Shown here piece after piece: positions 61,241 through 64,000 of a stretch of DNA of 64,000 bases. The position numbers and the translations under genes were made by a program. This stretch comes from Salminus brasiliensis (taxonomy: Eukaryota; Chordata; Actinopteri; Characiformes; Bryconidae), in contig NC_132891.1 in assembly GCF_030463535.1 (NCBI RefSeq), forward strand, positions 7,713,622 through 7,777,621, in the 5' to 3' direction. The notes below the pieces were generated by a model, which saw only the letters and a program-made list of their open reading frames with translations, did no database searches and was not told the DNA's origin. Numbering within the stretch: position 1 is the first letter of the stretch; each line of letters starts with the position of its first letter.

Positions 61241-61923
61241 ACACACAAACACTGCCAGTAAGTCAACACAAGGTTTGTGCTGGGCTTTATTATCGATTTA
61301 GGAGGTGTAGTGTTACTTTACTTGGATGGTCTATTATATAATCCTCATAGATGCTCCCCTGACATTCAACTAACATTCATCAGAATATCTATTAAATGTA
61401 ACTGAACTCCAAGTCTGGAGAAACCCGGAGATGTGAAAGGGAGATCATAATCAGCTGATTAGTTGGATTAGTGGAAACAGGAAAACCCCAAGTATTTGCA
61501 TAGTTGGCAGCTCTCTAGGAGCAAGGTTGGTAAACCTTGGTGTCCAGATCACACCACTGATGGTCTGCTGCCATCTTGTGGACAATGTTGAACACTACTA
61601 CAACACACGAAGGCAACAACACAAAGACAACATAAAAATCAGAAGTGCTTACAGTGCAAACAGCAGCAAACCCCAGCACATGCCATCATCATAAACCATG
61701 AGCTTAAAATCTTTGGCCTTTGGTCCCTCAAAAAAGTGTAAACATGATGAAACTGGAGTAGCCACAGCTGCAATTCCTTACTTCAAGTCCCTGAGCATAA
61801 AGTCTGACTGGAGTCTTTGGTGTGTCTTTGCAGCATCATCAACATAATCCTCACCAAAAAATGTTCCACTTTAAACAAAGGCGCTCCACGATGTCTAATT
61901 AACCACAGAGACCCTAAAAATGG
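61241..61923. other. Intergenic between Tc1 debris and b4galnt1
   Basis: Unique DNA, probably including the b4galnt1 3' UTR (minus strand). No canonical AATAAA on minus was found between 61700 and 61923; TTTATT on plus near 61224 and 61286 would be usable signals further out. Confidence 0.4.
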
Positions 61924-64000
61924 TTAATTGCTGGTTATACATTTTAAGTGGTTCTTGAAGTAAAACAGAGCATTTTGAATGTTGGAGGCAGCGGGATAGC
62001 GGAACTTGGAGTAGGCTTTATCAGTCTCCGACTGTCCCCATGGCAACATGCCTTTGATCTTGGAGGCATGATTGACTATGACGTCGTCACAGGAACCCAC
62101 ATGGAGCGAGCCAAGGCCATCAACGAAGAACTCTGGAGTTAAAGGAGATATTATACAGTAAGAAATGCACACAGATAAACAGATAAAAAAAACTAAAAAA
62201 AAAAACTATCAAGGACCATCAAGAAAATGATACATGCATTTTAGTCCTGGTTTGCTTTGTGTTCATTCTGACATATTTGCAATCAAACCAAAAGGGGAAA
62301 AAGGTGACGCACGTATGACTGAAGGCTGCAAGTAGAGGTAGAGACACAAGACTACAAGACTCATCTGTGATGAAGCGAGTGGATGTGGGCGGCATGACTT
62401 TGGTGGAGAGAACAAGCAGGGCTGATACCAGATTTGGCGGTCAGGAGTGACCCTGTACCCGTACTGAGCTCTGCATTTGGTACGATTAGATAAACAGAAA
62501 CAGAGTTGATTGAAACCCACCTGCTTAGGTGGTCTCTGAACCGATTTCCAGCTTTTACCCTGCGGTAAAAACACGTGCACCACACTAGTGAAAAATCTTC
62601 AGGTCATAGCTACCCCAAAATGGGTTAAAGCAGCATTATGTGAAAATGAGTAATTAGTTTTGTTCCTTCACTGCCATAAATACTAATCACACTATGAGCG
62701 CCCCCTCAAGGACAGCTGTACCTTTATACACAAAAACATCTGTTTAGAGTTGAGATGCTATGCTATAGGTTTATATAAAATGATTACATTTATATCATAC
62801 AAATATCTAAATATCAGCAATTCAAATAATGTAAGTTAAACAAATACACTGCTCACACGTCTTTGTGTTGAAACTAAGAAATTGATACTTTCCTGTATTC
62901 TTAAAAAGAATTATGCATATCTGACATGAACATGATTTCACAGTCTGTGCACAGTGTGTGGCTGTGCACTATAGACTGTATGGACAGTGGACAGTACGTC
63001 CCCATTGACCCTCACTGTGACATTTTGAAGCCAAAAGATTTTCCCATAAATTTATTTTACACATGCTATTTTGGACAAACAAATAAATAAATTATTATAA
63101 ATTTCATAATTCATGTAAATGGATTATAGCAGCATTGTGTGAGAATAGGTATGTTGTGCTCATGGGCTCCCCCTACAGGTGGGAAGCGTATTGTTTTAGT
63201 TAGTTTTACTCTGCTGCCGTTAAAACAAACCGTCCTTTTGGACAGCCTTACATGTGTATTGGTTGACAGGCTGAGAGATACAAATGTGGCATCTGTAGTG
63301 AATGAAGCACATGGAATGAGGCGACCGAGTAATATTACAGGACTTTACACGAATATCACTTGAATTAAAGCTCAAATTTCACAGTTTTTATGAGCGGTCT
63401 CGTGCAGAGAGAGGTCTCCACAGTGCAGTAGCAGTGTTTTGGCCCATATTGGTAATTACACATTCTCCCCAATACGGCCAGCTTAACAGCAAAATAATCT
63501 AAAGCTCTTATTTATAGGTTAAATTGATCCATAATGCTGCTTTAAATGAGATTTGATTTTTTTTAGCATGCCATAAGGTTTGGACCACTGCACTTGGTCT
63601 ATACATGGTCACTATCTATACTTACACGAACACTCCTCTCTCAAATGCAGCAGTGAGAAAAGAGGCAATGTGAATGAAGGGTCTGACTAAGACCCTTCTA
63701 GACGCCCGCTTCAATTAATCATTGTAGAATTACTATCACAATAAATCAGTAGTACAGCAGAGCTACAGTACAGGGGACATCAAACTACCTACCAAGGTGG
63801 GCAACCCGCACCAGACGAGGGTCGAAGCCAACTTGCCGCACCTTCTCAGTGCGAGCCATGAAGAAGTTAATGACTGCATCAGCGACCACACAATTAGGGA
63901 AGCCCTCAATGATGTGATGAAAGCCTCTTCTTATGTGTAGACAATCTCCCTCTTCTCCACCGTCTTCAATGGAGATTGTGTGTCGATAGGTGGCGGTGTA
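61924..64000 (-). CDS. b4galnt1: Beta-1,4-N-acetylgalactosaminyltransferase 1, C-terminal exons (partial)
   Basis: Two exons are visible on minus: 63793-64000 (continues beyond the window) and the last exon 61924-62132, joined across an intron of 1660 bp (62133-63792) with GT/AG ends, the codon for Glu split after its first base. The product reads [12 protein letters not shown]...[18 protein letters not shown], then [11 protein letters not shown] joined to [15 protein letters not shown], and ends NHLKCITSN. It matches the C-terminus of vertebrate GM2/GD2 synthase (GT12 family), a Golgi type II membrane enzyme that adds GalNAc to GM3, GD3 or lactosylceramide. Only about 137 residues are inside the window; the catalytic DxD and the membrane anchor lie outside. 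Fish carry two co-orthologues (a and b), which I cannot tell apart here. Confidence 0.92.
62133..63792 (-). other. b4galnt1: Last intron of b4galnt1
   Basis: 1660 bp, AT-rich, with no recognisable repeat or nested gene; ORFs in it are without domains. Confidence 0.75.

Noticed and set aside
61948-62142. Plus ORF of 64 aa
   Set aside because: Shadow of the b4galnt1 last exon on the other strand.

Overview
This is a piece of a teleost fish genome, probably an ostariophysan-type lineage judging from its repeats. It has spliced vertebrate genes with long introns, AT-rich intergenic DNA, very long (TA)n and (CA)n microsatellites, tRNA-derived SINEs, L2-type LINE remnants and a heavy load of Tc1/mariner elements. 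No prokaryotic, viral or CRISPR feature is present.

Layout. (1) 1-4.2 kb: a Tc1-derived MITE cut by the window edge, a weakly supported candidate last exon of a plus-strand gene (394-498) and two MITE-like elements. (2) 6.2-9.1 kb: sp5l, a two-exon Sp/KLF-type zinc-finger transcription factor on the minus strand, with TATA box, 3' UTR and candidate regulatory sites on both sides. (3) 9.1-44.6 kb: a gene-poor stretch with a strictly 10-bp tandem array (9.5 kb), a GC-rich block carrying SOX/POU-like motifs (11.5 kb), many decayed Tc1 copies, an isolated GC-rich block (32.6 kb), a 1.2-kb 18-bp G-rich minisatellite (36.7-37.9 kb), SINEs and LINE tails. (4) 44.8-56.7 kb: slc26a10 on the plus strand, 18 coding exons, 690 aa, every splice phase consistent. 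(5) 59.1-60.7 kb: a complete Tc1 element with an open 340-aa transposase and IR/DR-type ends, sitting in (TA)n. (6) 61.9-64.0 kb: the last two exons of b4galnt1 (GM2/GD2 synthase) on the minus strand, running off the window.

The genes do not form one pathway. slc26a10 and b4galnt1 are tail-to-tail neighbours, which recalls the SLC26A10-B4GALNT1 neighbourhood on human 12q13. sp5l is an embryonic transcription factor and the gene-poor DNA around it may hold its enhancers. The strongest observations are the intact SLC26A10 orthologue (its human counterpart is regarded as a pseudogene) with the usual SLC26 anion-site Ser-Arg replaced by Ala-Thr, and the apparently intact Tc1 transposon. I found no clearly new multi-gene system.
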